Below, in pieces: positions 25,076-33,935 of a stretch of DNA of 64,000 nucleotides. Position numbers and translations under genes: made by a program. Every line of letters begins with the position of its first letter. The stretch's first letter is position 1. This DNA is from Acidimicrobiales bacterium (GTDB lineage: Bacteria; Actinomycetota; Acidimicrobiia; Acidimicrobiales; VFJN01). The stretch spans positions 1 through 64,000 of the forward strand of contig DATHJB010000024.1 of NCBI GenBank assembly GCA_035316325.1, in the 5' to 3' direction. A model generated the notes under the pieces. It was not told the DNA's origin. It did not search any database and saw nothing but the letters and a program-made list of their open reading frames with translations.

Positions 25076-26292
25076 GGCGCGAACGGCGGGTAGGGGTGGC
25101 CGCTGCCGAGGTGGTGCCAGCCGTCGGCGGTGACGGTCACGATCTCCTCGGCGCGGTAGCCGCCGACGCCGTCCTCCCAGGCCACCGGCTCCAGCACCAG
25201 GACCATTCCCGGCGCCATGACCAGGCCGTCGTCGAAGGCGGTGCCGAGGTCGGTGCCGACCAGCGGCATCTCGGCGCTCTCCACGCCGACCCCGTGGGCC
25301 AGGTAGAAGTGGGGCAGCCACGGTCGCTCGCCCTCGTGGGCAGCCTCGGCGGCCCGGCACAGGTCGCCGCCCGACACGCCCGGGCCGAGCACGTCGAGCA
25401 CCGCCACCATCGCCTCGCACCAGCGCTCGAACAGCCGTTGCTCGGCCGGGTCGGGGTCGCGGCCGACCACCCAGGTGCGCCCGAAGTCGGAGGCGTAGCC
25501 GAGGTGGTCGATGCCGGCGTCGACCCAGACGAGATCGCCCTCGGCGAAGGTCTCGTCGGCGCCGGTGGGGAAGGCGACGTGGCCGGTGGTCGTGCGCGGC
25601 CCGTCGGCGATCGAGCGGGGCATCCGCTGGAAGATCGGGTCGATCAGGTTGGCGTCGACCCCGAGCCGCCCCAGCTCGGCCAGGAACACCCCGGCGACCT
25701 CCCGGCGTGTCGACCCCGGCCGCAGCGCCGCCTGCGCCGCCGGCATCGCCGCCTCGTTGAGGCGCTGGGCCTCGCCGATGCAGGCCAGCTCGTCGGCGGT
25801 CTTGACCAGCTTGGCCGCCCCGACCAGCTCCGCCGCGTCGACCAGCGGTCCCCCGCCGAACACCCCCCGACGCAACATCGCCCCGCTCTGCTCGTCCACG
25901 GCCATCCGCCGGCCGGCGCCGACGATCTCGGCCAGCACCCCCGCCAGCGACTCGGCGCCCTCGTCGAGCTCGGGCCACACCGCCGGGTGGGCCTCGACGT
26001 CGTCCGCGAGGCCCGGGTCGACGTCGTCCCAGAGCAGGTGCGGCCGCTCCTCCCCCGCCACCACGACAGCCACCGGTCGCTCGAAGGCGGCGTGGGCCGC
26101 GTCGACCCCCCGCACCGCCTGACCGGTGGCGTAGGCGACGTCGGAGCTGCGCAGCAGCACGGCGGCGTCGACGTCGCGTCGGGCCAGCTCGGCCTGCAGC
26201 CGCTGGTGACGCTCCCGCCGCATCCGGCCGACGTCGATCGCGGGCGGGGGCGCCGGATGCGCCGCCAGGACCTGGCTCAGGTCTGCTCCCAT
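25072..26292 (-). CDS. M24 family metallopeptidase (Xaa-Pro aminopeptidase / creatinase-like), intact metal site
   Basis: A 406-residue protein with an N-terminal creatinase domain (about 1-160) and a C-terminal M24 domain. Metal ligands are present: WVDAGIDHLGYASDFGRTWV near residue 273 (two aspartates), AHGVGVES near 332 (histidine), VLVLEPVAWED near 365 and YRAEEIVTV near 381 (glutamates). The ATG at 26292 follows TATGAA by 7 bases, so it is probably leaderless. It is divergent from P450 3 with operator 7 in between. Hydrolysis of a peptide, prolyl or C-N bond is expected; whether it acts in the same pathway is unknown. Confidence 0.85.
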   Translation of the reverse strand: MGADLSQVLAAHPAPPPAIDVGRMRRERHQRLQAELARRDVDAAVLLRSSDVAYATGQAVRGVDAAHAAFERPVAVVVAGEERPHLLWDDVDPGLADDVEAHPAVWPELDEGAESLAGVLAEIVGAGRRMAVDEQSGAMLRRGVFGGGPLVDAAELVGAAKLVKTADELACIGEAQRLNEAAMPAAQAALRPGSTRREVAGVFLAELGRLGVDANLIDPIFQRMPRSIADGPRTTTGHVAFPTGADETFAEGDLVWVDAGIDHLGYASDFGRTWVVGRDPDPAEQRLFERWCEAMVAVLDVLGPGVSGGDLCRAAEAAHEGERPWLPHFYLAHGVGVESAEMPLVGTDLGTAFDDGLVMAPGMVLVLEPVAWEDGVGGYRAEEIVTVTADGWHHLGSGHPYPPFAP

Positions 26293-26314
26293 GCCCTACT
26301 TCATAGCCGAAGAA

Positions 26315-26328
26315 TGACGTGACCGTTA
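26315..26328. promoter_or_regulatory. Regulon operator 7 (M24 / P450 divergent promoters)
   Basis: TGACGTGACCGTTA lies between divergent genes, about 65 bases upstream of the P450 start. Confidence 0.6.
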
Positions 26329-26393
26329 GAAATCTGCCGCCTGACGTGGTATGACACGAGGCGGGGGTTCCCGCCCCGGAGGGGAGGCACACG

Positions 26394-27647
26394 ATGGCCG
26401 ACCGAACCACGGTCGACTTCAACCACCACGACGAGCAGTTCCACGAGGACCGCCTCGCCCGGTGGGCCGAACTGCGCCGCTGCCCGGTGGCGCACAACCC
26501 CAACTTCGGCGGCTTCTGGGTGGTGAGCGGCTACGACGAGGTCGCCACCGTGGCCCGCGACGCCGAGACCTACTCCAGCCGCTACGTCCCCGAGTCGGAC
26601 GACGGCATCGCCTACGTGGGCATCACCGGCATACCCCGGGCCAAGGCCATGCCCACCATCGGCATCGCCGAGGTGGAGGGACCGGTGCACCAGGCGCTGC
26701 GACGGGCCATCAACCCGTTCCTCGTCCCGGCCGCCATCGCCCGCCTCGAGCCGCTCATGGAGGCCACCGCCACCTGGTTCCTCGACCAGCGGATCGAGTC
26801 CGGGGCGATCGACCTGGTGCTCGACTTCGCCAACCCCGTGCCCGCCATCCTCACGATGGAGCTGCTCGGGCTCCCCCGCGACGGCTGGGAGCACTACGCC
26901 GAGACCTTCCACGGCACCGTCGCCTACGGGGTCGGCCCCGAGCGGAACCGGGCGCTGGCCAACGTCCCCGCCATGCTGGCCGAGCTGCGCGACGAGGTGG
27001 CGGCGCGCCGCGAGCGGCCCCGGGAGGACGACCTGCTGACCGACCTGGTGGAGCTGGAGGTGGAGGACGGTCGGCACCTGACCGACGACGAGCTGGTGTC
27101 GGTGGTGTGGAACCTGGTGGGCGGCGGCCTCGACACGACCACCTCGCTCACCGCGCTGTGCCTCCACCACCTCGACCAGCACCCCGACCTGCGGCAGCGG
27201 CTCGTCGACGAGCCCGACCTGCTGGGCGTCGCCACCGAGGAGTTCCTGCGCTACTTCTCGGTGAACGAGACGCTGACCCGCACCGTCACCTGCCCGGCCG
27301 AGCTGGGCGGCGAGGAGCTCGGGCGAGGCGACCACCTGATGCTCAGCTGGCTGTCGGCCAACCGCGACGAGCGGGTCTTCGACCGGCCCGACGAGGTGGT
27401 GATCGACCGGGAGGAGAACCCCCACCTGGCGTTCGGCGTCGGACCCCACCGCTGCATCGGCCTGCACATGGCGCGCACCGTGTTCCAGGTGCTGGTCCGC
27501 CAGGTGCTCGCCCGGATGCCCGACTACCGGATCGACCGCGAGGCCACCGTGTTCTACGCCGGCAACCCGGAGCTGAACGGCGTGGTGCGGATGCCGGCCA
27601 CCTTCACCCCAACTGCGGTGGTCGGGCCGGCCGAGCGGCCGTTCTGA
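26394..27647 (+). CDS. Cytochrome P450 (3)
   Basis: A 417-residue soluble P450. The I-helix reads GGGLDTTTSL near residue 242, the ExxR motif EEFLRYFS near 282, and the haem loop FGVGPHRCIGLHMAR near 348. GGAGG precedes the ATG at 26394. The acyl-CoA synthetase gene starts two bases after its stop codon, so hydroxylated or oxidised product may be activated to its CoA ester by the next enzyme. This pairing suggests P450 oxidation of an alkyl end to an acid, but that is inference. Confidence 0.93.
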   Translation: MADRTTVDFNHHDEQFHEDRLARWAELRRCPVAHNPNFGGFWVVSGYDEVATVARDAETYSSRYVPESDDGIAYVGITGIPRAKAMPTIGIAEVEGPVHQALRRAINPFLVPAAIARLEPLMEATATWFLDQRIESGAIDLVLDFANPVPAILTMELLGLPRDGWEHYAETFHGTVAYGVGPERNRALANVPAMLAELRDEVAARRERPREDDLLTDLVELEVEDGRHLTDDELVSVVWNLVGGGLDTTTSLTALCLHHLDQHPDLRQRLVDEPDLLGVATEEFLRYFSVNETLTRTVTCPAELGGEELGRGDHLMLSWLSANRDERVFDRPDEVVIDREENPHLAFGVGPHRCIGLHMARTVFQVLVRQVLARMPDYRIDREATVFYAGNPELNGVVRMPATFTPTAVVGPAERPF

Positions 27648-27649
27648 CC

Positions 27650-29278
27650 ATGGCGACGATGGCGGAGGACGCCTGGGGGCTCCCCGCGGTGCCGGCGGAG
27701 CTGCGGCGGCGCTACGTGGACGACGGCTGGTGGACCGACGAGACCTTCGCCGGCTTCGTCGACCGGCGGGTGGCCGCCGCCCCGGACCTGCGGGTGCGGA
27801 TCTGGTCGGAGCAGCGTCCCTGCACGACCACGGCGGCGGCGTTGCACCGTGACGCCGCCCGGCTGGCGGCGGGACTGGTGCGGCGGGGTCTGGGGCCGGG
27901 TGACGTGGTCGCCTACCAGCTGCCCAACTGGGCCGAGACGCTGGTGGTGCTGTGGGCCGGGTTCCGGATCGGGGCGACGCTGGTGCCGATCGTCCACTTC
28001 TACGGGCCGCGCGAGGTGCGCTTCATCGTCCGCCAGTCGGGGGCCCGGGCGCTGGTCGTGGCGGCGGGCGATCACCTGGGCGACCTGGACCTGGGCGACC
28101 TCGGACTCGACACCGTCGTGGTGGTGGGCGACTCGGCCGGGTCGAGCGCCGCCGTGCCGGGGGGTGCCGTCCGCTTCGCCGACCTGCTGGAGGCCGAGCC
28201 GCTGCCCGACCCCGTGCCGGTCGACCCCGACGCCCCGGCGATGGTGGGCTACACGTCGGGCACCACCGCCGACCCCAAGGGTGTCGTGCACACCCACCGC
28301 ACGCTGCTCGCCGAGGTGCGCCAGCTGGCATCGCTCAACGTGCTCGGCGGGCGGGCCGCGGTGATGGCGTCGCCGCTGGCGCACATGACCGGGATGCTCG
28401 GGGGCAGCCTCGTGCCGCTGCACCAGGGCAACCCGGTCGAGCTGATCGACCGCTGGGACCCCGGGCGGGTGCTGTCGATCTGCGCCGAGCACGACCTGAG
28501 CCCCGGCGGCGGGGCCACGATCTTCCTCACCAGCCTCCTCGACCACCCCGACTTCGGGCCGCAGCACCTGGCCGCCATGACCCGCTTCGGCCTCGGGGGC
28601 GCGCCGGTGCCGCGGGCGGTCGCCGAGCGGGCGGAGGGGCTCGGCATCGCGGTGACCCGCGCCTACGGCTCGACCGAGCACCCGTCGATCACCGGGTCGA
28701 CGCTCGACGTGCCCGCCGAGCAGCGCATGTTCACCGACGGCTGCCCGATGCCCGGGGTGGAGCTGCGGCTGGTCGACGAGGACGGCGCCTCGGTCACGGT
28801 GGGGACGCCCGGGGAGATCGTCAGCCGGGGCCCCGACCTGTTCGCCGGCTACACCGACCCGGCGCTGACCGCCGCCGCCCTCGACCCGGACGGCTGGTAC
28901 CACACCGGTGACGTGGGGGTGCTCGACGACCAGGGGTTCCTGACCATCACCGACCGGCTCAGCGACCTGATCATCCGGGGCGGCCGCAACCTGTCGGCGG
29001 CCGAGATCGAGGAGCGCCTGGCCACGATGCCCGGCATCGCCGAGGTCGCCGTGGTGGCCGCGCCCGACGAGCGGCTGGGCGAGCACGCCTGCGCGGTGGT
29101 GCGGCCGGCGCCGGGCGTCGACGGCGAGCTCGACCTGGCGGCGGTGCAGGCCCACCTCGCCGCCGTCGGCCTGCCGAAGCAGAAGTGGCCCGAGGAGCTC
29201 CAGGTGGTGGCCGACTTCCCCCGCACCCCCTCGGGGAAGATCAGGAAGCGGGACCTGCGGGACCGCCTGCGCCGCTGA
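27650..29278 (+). CDS. Acyl-CoA synthetase (AMP-binding) (1)
   Basis: A 542-residue adenylate-forming acyl-CoA ligase. The ATP-binding P-loop YTSGTTADPKGVVHTHRT is near residue 200, the acceptor loop YGSTEHPSITG near 340, YHTGDVG near 418, DRLSDLIIRGGRNLSAAEIE near 435, and the C-terminal catalytic lysine motif PSGKIRKRDL at the end. It activates a free acid to its CoA thioester for beta-oxidation. It starts two bases after the P450 stop codon (a second ATG three codons later is possible) and is convergent with the next synthetase gene, overlapping it by 38 bases. Confidence 0.92.
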   Translation: MATMAEDAWGLPAVPAELRRRYVDDGWWTDETFAGFVDRRVAAAPDLRVRIWSEQRPCTTTAAALHRDAARLAAGLVRRGLGPGDVVAYQLPNWAETLVVLWAGFRIGATLVPIVHFYGPREVRFIVRQSGARALVVAAGDHLGDLDLGDLGLDTVVVVGDSAGSSAAVPGGAVRFADLLEAEPLPDPVPVDPDAPAMVGYTSGTTADPKGVVHTHRTLLAEVRQLASLNVLGGRAAVMASPLAHMTGMLGGSLVPLHQGNPVELIDRWDPGRVLSICAEHDLSPGGGATIFLTSLLDHPDFGPQHLAAMTRFGLGGAPVPRAVAERAEGLGIAVTRAYGSTEHPSITGSTLDVPAEQRMFTDGCPMPGVELRLVDEDGASVTVGTPGEIVSRGPDLFAGYTDPALTAAALDPDGWYHTGDVGVLDDQGFLTITDRLSDLIIRGGRNLSAAEIEERLATMPGIAEVAVVAAPDERLGEHACAVVRPAPGVDGELDLAAVQAHLAAVGLPKQKWPEELQVVADFPRTPSGKIRKRDLRDRLRR

Positions 29279-30848
29279 GCCGCTCGGCCAGGGCGCGGCG
29301 GTCGACCTTGCCGGAGTCGAGCCACGGCAGCTCGTCGTCGTCGGCCAGCACGACCAGGTGGCGGGGCACCTTGTAGGACGACAGCGTCGCCCGGAGGCGG
29401 GCGGTCAGGTCGGCGGCGGTGACGTCGCGGGCCACGACGGCGGCGGCCACGTCCTCGCCCCGCGGACCGGCCGGGATGCCGACCACCACGGCCCGGGTGA
29501 CCTCGGGTTCCGCCTCCAGCGCCACCTCCACCTCCCGGGGGCTGATGTTCATGCCCGACGACTTGACGAGGTCGCCCATCCGGCCGGTGAAGAAGAAGTG
29601 CCCGTCGTCGTCGAAGTGGCCGGCGTCGCCGGTGCGGTACCAGCCGTCGGGAGTGAAGACGTGGTCGCGCTCCCGCTTGTGGAGCCCCGCCATCACCGAC
29701 CCGCCGCGCACCCACAGCTCCCCGTCGACCACCCGGTGCTCCATCCCCGGCACCGGGCGCCCGAACGACCCCCGCTGGTCCTCCTTCAGCTCGGCACCCT
29801 CGTGGTCGATCAGGTGGGGGCCGAGCGTCTCGGTCATCCCCAGGGAGCCCGCCACCAGCCCGGGGTCGGCGGGACGGCGGTCGGGCGGGAGGAGGTCGAC
29901 CAGCGCCCCACCCCGCAGCGCCGACAGGTCACGGCGGGGGAAGTCGGGGTGACCGGTGAGCGCCGGGCCCATGTGCGGCCAGCCGAGGACGTGGGTGACC
30001 CGCTCCCGCTCCAGCAGCGCCAGGGTGGCGCCGGGCTCGAAGCGCTCCTCCAGCACCAGCGTCGCCCCCGCCCGCAGCGCCCGGACCAGGGCGAACCCGA
30101 ACCCGCCCACCCAGAAGAACGGCATGGGCGTGTACACCCGGTCGCCCGGCGCCAGCGGCCGGAAGTCCGAGAGCGTGCGACCCTGCCGCCAGACCGCGCC
30201 GTGGGTGTGGACCGCACCCTTGGGCTCGGCCGTGCTGCCCGAGGAGTAGACGACCACCATGGGGTCGGCCGGCGTCACCTCGGCCTCGGCGGCGAGGAGC
30301 AGGTCGTCGTCGATGTCGGCACCGCGGGCGGTGAGCTGGTCGACCGGCCCGGCCCAGGGCTGCCCGTTCTCGGCGAGGAACCACACCGACCGGAGGAAGG
30401 GGTGTGAGGGCGTGCGGATGTGCTCGTGGCGCTGGTCGGCGAGCCCGTCGACGGTGAGGCGGAGCCGCTCGACGTAGTCGTGCCCGAGGTGCTCCGCGGC
30501 CGCCACCAGCACCGCGGTGTCGGAGTGCCGCAGGGCCCAGCCGAGCTCCCGGGGCGGGGCGTAGGTGTTCAGCAGGGTGACGACGGCGCCGATGCGGCTG
30601 CCGGCGAGCCAGGTGACGATCCACTCCGGGCCGTTGGGCGCCAGCAACCCGACCCGGCTCCCCTTCCCGACCCCCGATGCCAGCAGGCCCTTGGCGAGCG
30701 CCGCCGACTGCCGTTCGGCGTCGGCGTAGGTGAGGGTGCGGTCGCCGAGCACGGCGAGCGGCCGGTCCCCGTGGCGACCGGCGAGATCCCGCACCAGGTC
30801 TCCCGCCACCACCCGCGGTCCCCCTTCGGGATCTAGGCCCTCCGCCAT
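29241..30848 (-). CDS. Acyl-CoA synthetase (AMP-binding) (2)
   Basis: A 535-residue adenylate-forming ligase. VVVYSSGSTAEPKGAVHTH near residue 192 is the ATP P-loop, YRTGDAGHFDDDGHFFFTG near 418, GDLVKSSGMNISPREVEVAL near 438, and SGKVDRRAL near the C-terminus gives the catalytic lysine. The ATG at 30848 is 6 bases after a TAGAGT -10 box, so it is leaderless under operator 8. The end overlaps that of the convergent synthetase gene. Substrate not visible. Confidence 0.92.
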   Translation of the reverse strand: MAEGLDPEGGPRVVAGDLVRDLAGRHGDRPLAVLGDRTLTYADAERQSAALAKGLLASGVGKGSRVGLLAPNGPEWIVTWLAGSRIGAVVTLLNTYAPPRELGWALRHSDTAVLVAAAEHLGHDYVERLRLTVDGLADQRHEHIRTPSHPFLRSVWFLAENGQPWAGPVDQLTARGADIDDDLLLAAEAEVTPADPMVVVYSSGSTAEPKGAVHTHGAVWRQGRTLSDFRPLAPGDRVYTPMPFFWVGGFGFALVRALRAGATLVLEERFEPGATLALLERERVTHVLGWPHMGPALTGHPDFPRRDLSALRGGALVDLLPPDRRPADPGLVAGSLGMTETLGPHLIDHEGAELKEDQRGSFGRPVPGMEHRVVDGELWVRGGSVMAGLHKRERDHVFTPDGWYRTGDAGHFDDDGHFFFTGRMGDLVKSSGMNISPREVEVALEAEPEVTRAVVVGIPAGPRGEDVAAAVVARDVTAADLTARLRATLSSYKVPRHLVVLADDDELPWLDSGKVDRRALAERLSGAGGPAGPAS

Positions 30849-30864
30849 TCGCCCACTCTACTTC

Positions 30865-30878
30865 TGACACTCACGTCA
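30865..30878. promoter_or_regulatory. Regulon operator 8 (acyl-CoA synthetase 2)
   Basis: TGACACTCACGTCA lies directly upstream of the TAGAGT -10 box (30855-30860, minus strand), 6 bases before the ATG at 30848. Confidence 0.65.
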
Positions 30879-31004
30879 GGCCCCGAGGGTCGGGGGTGAT
30901 CCCCGATCGACCCGGAAGTCGCCCGGGCATCCTCCCGATGCTCCGAGGTGACCGGGCGATGAGCATGAGCGCCGCACGAACGGAAGCGACAGAGGAGAAG
31001 AGCC

Positions 31005-31325
31005 GTGCGAAGGAAGCTCATCGCACTCGCTGGGGCGACACTGTTCCTGGCCAGTGCCTGTGGTGGCGATGACGAGCCGAGCAGCTACACCGACGAGATG
31101 CGCTCGGACTTCATGTCGGAGTGCACCGCCGGCGCGGGCGACGGCGCCGAGGACGTGTGCGGGTGCACCTACGACGCGCTCGTCGACACGATGCCGTTCG
31201 ACGAGTTCAGGGAGTACGACGAGGCCATCCGCGACGATCCTTCGACCCCTCTCCCGGCGGTCGTCACCGACGCCATGACCGAGTGCGCCACCGGCCCGAT
31301 CGACCTCCCGACGACCACCCCCTGA
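31005..31325 (+). CDS. Small secreted lipoprotein, hypothetical
   Basis: A 106-residue protein that begins with a lipoprotein signal: [19 protein letters not shown] ends in a lipobox (LASAC) with the lipid cysteine near residue 19. The mature part is acidic, with four further cysteines (TECATG, CGC and others) that may form disulfides outside the membrane. A GAGGAG ribosome site precedes the GTG at 31005. I do not recognise a family. It is followed by a strong hairpin, so it is probably a monocistronic gene. Confidence 0.65.
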   Translation: MRRKLIALAGATLFLASACGGDDEPSSYTDEMRSDFMSECTAGAGDGAEDVCGCTYDALVDTMPFDEFREYDEAIRDDPSTPLPAVVTDAMTECATGPIDLPTTTP

Positions 31326-31338
31326 CCCCACCCGCACC

Positions 31339-31371
31339 GCAGCGTGGCCCCACCCCCCGGGGCCACGCTGC
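31339..31371 (+). terminator. Strong hairpin terminator
   Basis: A perfect 13-bp stem (31339-31351 with 31359-31371, GCAGCGTGGCCCC) and a 7-base loop follow the lipoprotein gene. There is no U-tract. Confidence 0.7.
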
Positions 31372-31423
31372 CCGCGCGCCGCAACCCGTAGCCTGTGGAG
31401 CGAACCGTCCGGGAGGCGCAGCG

Positions 31424-32899
31424 ATGGCCCAAACCGAGCCGATCGACATCAACTCGCGCCTGATGTCGCCGCTGAAGCCGCACGTCATCGTGCTGTTCGG
31501 CGCCACCGGCGACCTCGCCCAACGCAAGCTGCTGCCCGGTCTCGTCCGGCTGTCGATGGCGGGGCTCGTGTCCGACTGCCGCATCGTCGGCACGTCGCTC
31601 GACGAGATCGACGACGACGGGTTCCGTGCCCTGGCCAGGCGGGCCTACGAGAAGCACTCGACCCGCGACATCTCCGACGACCAGTGGGCCGACTTCGAGC
31701 GCAAGCTCGTGTTCGTCCCTCAGGACGCAGGACCGGCGGGGCTGGCGCGAGCGGTCGCCGACGCCGAGAGCGCCCTCGGCGGCGATTGCCGTCGGCTCCA
31801 CTACCTGAGCGTGCCGCCGGCCGCGGCCCTGGCGGTCGTGCGGATGCTCGGCGAGGCGGGCCTCGTCGACCGGTCGCGGATCATCATGGAGAAGCCGTTC
31901 GGCACCGACCTGGTCAGCGCCCGGCACCTCAACGCCTCCCTGCACGAGACCTTCTCCGAGGATCAGATCTTCCGGATCGACCACTTCCTCGGCAAGGAGG
32001 CGGCCCTGAACATCCTGGCGTTCCGCTTCGCCAACGGGTTGTTCGAGCCCATCTGGAACCGCATCCACATCGACCACGTCCAGATCGATGTGCCCGAGAC
32101 CCTGTCGCTCGACTCCCGCGTCGCCTTCTACGAGCAGACCGGCGCCTACCGCGACATGGTCGTCACCCACCTGTTCCAGGTGCTGGCCTTCATGGCGATG
32201 GAGCCGCCCACCGAGCTCACCCCTCGGGCCATCAGCGAGGAGAAGAACAAGGTCTTCCGGTCGCTGCTGCCCATCCAGCCGGCCGACGTCGTCCGGGGCC
32301 AGTACCAGGGCTACCGCGACGAGCCGGGTGTCGGGCCCTACTCCGAGACCGAGACGTTCGTCGCCCTGCGCTGCGAGATCGACAACTGGCGCTGGGCCGG
32401 CGTCCCCTTCTTCCTCCGGACCGGCAAGCGCATGGCCGAAGGGGCCCGCATCATCTCCATCGCGTTCCGGGAGCCGCCGAAGAGCATGTTCCCGCCCGGC
32501 TCGGGCGTCGGGGGCCAGGGCCCCGATCACCTCACGTTCGATCTGGCCGACGCCTCGAAGCTCTCGCTGTCGTTCTACGGCAAGCGGCCGGGACCGGGCA
32601 TGACGCTGGACAAGCTGAGCCTGCAGTTCGCCCTGCACGAGACCGGCCGCGAGTCCGACGTGCTCGAGGCGTACGAGCGCCTCATCTACGACGCCATGAG
32701 CGGCGACCACACGCTGTTCACCGCCGCCGAGGGCATCGAGCGGCTGTGGGACCTGTCGACACCGCTCCTCGAGAACCCACCGCCGGTGCGCATGTACCCA
32801 CCCGGGTCGTGGGGCCCCAACGCCATCCACCAGCTCGTCGCACCGCACGCCTGGCGCCTGCCCTTCGAGCGGGGCTGGCGCACCATGCCACCGTCGTAG
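31424..32899 (+). CDS. zwf: Glucose-6-phosphate dehydrogenase
   Basis: A 491-residue enzyme converting glucose-6-phosphate to 6-phosphogluconolactone with NADP or NAD, feeding the pentose phosphate pathway. The coenzyme motif [16 protein letters not shown] is near residue 25, the substrate/active-site motif [10 protein letters not shown] near 185 and RTGKRM near 342, all at the usual places in a full-length protein. A ribosome site (GGGAGG) precedes the ATG at 31424. It could supply NADPH for the P450s and monooxygenase, but it is not under the regulon palindrome. Copy B of the 68-bp repeat follows 34 bases after its stop codon. Confidence 0.93.
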   Translation: MAQTEPIDINSRLMSPLKPHVIVLFGATGDLAQRKLLPGLVRLSMAGLVSDCRIVGTSLDEIDDDGFRALARRAYEKHSTRDISDDQWADFERKLVFVPQDAGPAGLARAVADAESALGGDCRRLHYLSVPPAAALAVVRMLGEAGLVDRSRIIMEKPFGTDLVSARHLNASLHETFSEDQIFRIDHFLGKEAALNILAFRFANGLFEPIWNRIHIDHVQIDVPETLSLDSRVAFYEQTGAYRDMVVTHLFQVLAFMAMEPPTELTPRAISEEKNKVFRSLLPIQPADVVRGQYQGYRDEPGVGPYSETETFVALRCEIDNWRWAGVPFFLRTGKRMAEGARIISIAFREPPKSMFPPGSGVGGQGPDHLTFDLADASKLSLSFYGKRPGPGMTLDKLSLQFALHETGRESDVLEAYERLIYDAMSGDHTLFTAAEGIERLWDLSTPLLENPPPVRMYPPGSWGPNAIHQLVAPHAWRLPFERGWRTMPPS

Positions 32900-32933
32900 C
32901 GACAACCCTGTCGCCCGCCGTGTCCTTCTGTGG

Positions 32934-33001
32934 GGCGTCCAGCGACCGAAATGGTTGCCTCCTACCGCATCGAGCCCGGACCCGCATGATCGTGCGGTGC
33001 C
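32934..33001 (+). repeat. Structured 68-bp repeat, copy B
   Basis: Same orientation as copy A (19902-19969), with the same hairpin and near-palindrome. It lies between zwf and the accessory island. Confidence 0.65.
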
Positions 33002-33075
33002 CATGAACGACTCAAGAACCGTCGTGGGGTGAAATTGCCTGGGGTGGCGGGGATCGTTGGTGCCAGGCTCCGGCG

Positions 33076-33810
33076 ATGGGTTCGATCGTGTGGGGCCGGG
33101 AGATCGCGGAGGTCTACGACAAGGTCTACCCGGCGACCTACGAACCGGCGGTCCTCGATCCGATCGTCGACGCACTCGTCGAACTGGCGCAGGGTGGTCC
33201 GGCGCTCGAGCTCGCCGTCGGCACGGGGCGGGTCGCGCTCCCCCTGAGCGCTCGCGGGGTCGCCGTGCACGGCATCGAGCTGTCGACCCACATGGTGGAG
33301 CAGCTCCGCACCAAGCCCGGCTCCGACGCGGTCCCGGTGACCGTCGGCGACATGACCACCGCTCGGGCTCCCGGCACCTTCACGCTCGTGTACCTGGTGG
33401 CGAACGCCATCATGAACGTCACCACCCAGGACGACCAGCTGGCGGTCTTCGCCAATGCGGCCGCCCACCTCGAACCGGGCGGATCCTTCGTGGTCGAGGT
33501 GATCATCCCTCAGCTGCGCCGTGTCCCACGAGGAGAGGTCGGCCGGATCTTCACCCTCGAGAGTGACCACGTCGGGATCGAGACCTTCGACGACGTCGTC
33601 GGGCAGATCGCGTCGTCGCACCACTGGATGGAAGTCGAAGGACGCCTCGTCCGGCACGCCGCGCCCTACCGCTACGTGTGGCCCTCCGAGCTCGACCTCA
33701 TGGCCAGGCTCGCGGGCCTCCGCCTGCGGGAACGTTGGGCCGCGTGGGACCGAACCCCGTTGACCGGCGACAGCACGAGCCAGGTCGCCGTGTACGAGAA
33801 GAACTCTTAG
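33076..33810 (+). CDS. SAM-dependent methyltransferase (class I)
   Basis: A 244-residue Rossmann methyltransferase. Motif I reads ALELAVGTGRVALPL near residue 38, the acid of the second strand is in GIELSTHMVEQL near 65, and motif IV-like VYLVANAIMNVT follows near 100. The C-terminal part ends in a strand LRLRERWAAWDRTP typical of this fold. The ATG at 33076 has no clear ribosome site. It is the first gene after copy B of the repeat and may belong to the accessory island, but it is also convergent with it and could be unrelated. Substrate unknown. Confidence 0.8.
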   Translation: MGSIVWGREIAEVYDKVYPATYEPAVLDPIVDALVELAQGGPALELAVGTGRVALPLSARGVAVHGIELSTHMVEQLRTKPGSDAVPVTVGDMTTARAPGTFTLVYLVANAIMNVTTQDDQLAVFANAAAHLEPGGSFVVEVIIPQLRRVPRGEVGRIFTLESDHVGIETFDDVVGQIASSHHWMEVEGRLVRHAAPYRYVWPSELDLMARLAGLRLRERWAAWDRTPLTGDSTSQVAVYEKNS

Positions 33811-33935
33811 CACTAAGGAGCGATGTCAGGCGCTCGACGAGAGTCGGGTTGTCGAGGCGCGCGAGGTCGGACCGTGTGCCGAGCGGGCGTCATAGCAGGC
33901 CAGCAAGCTAGGAGCACGCTGCGGGTGGCGTCCGG

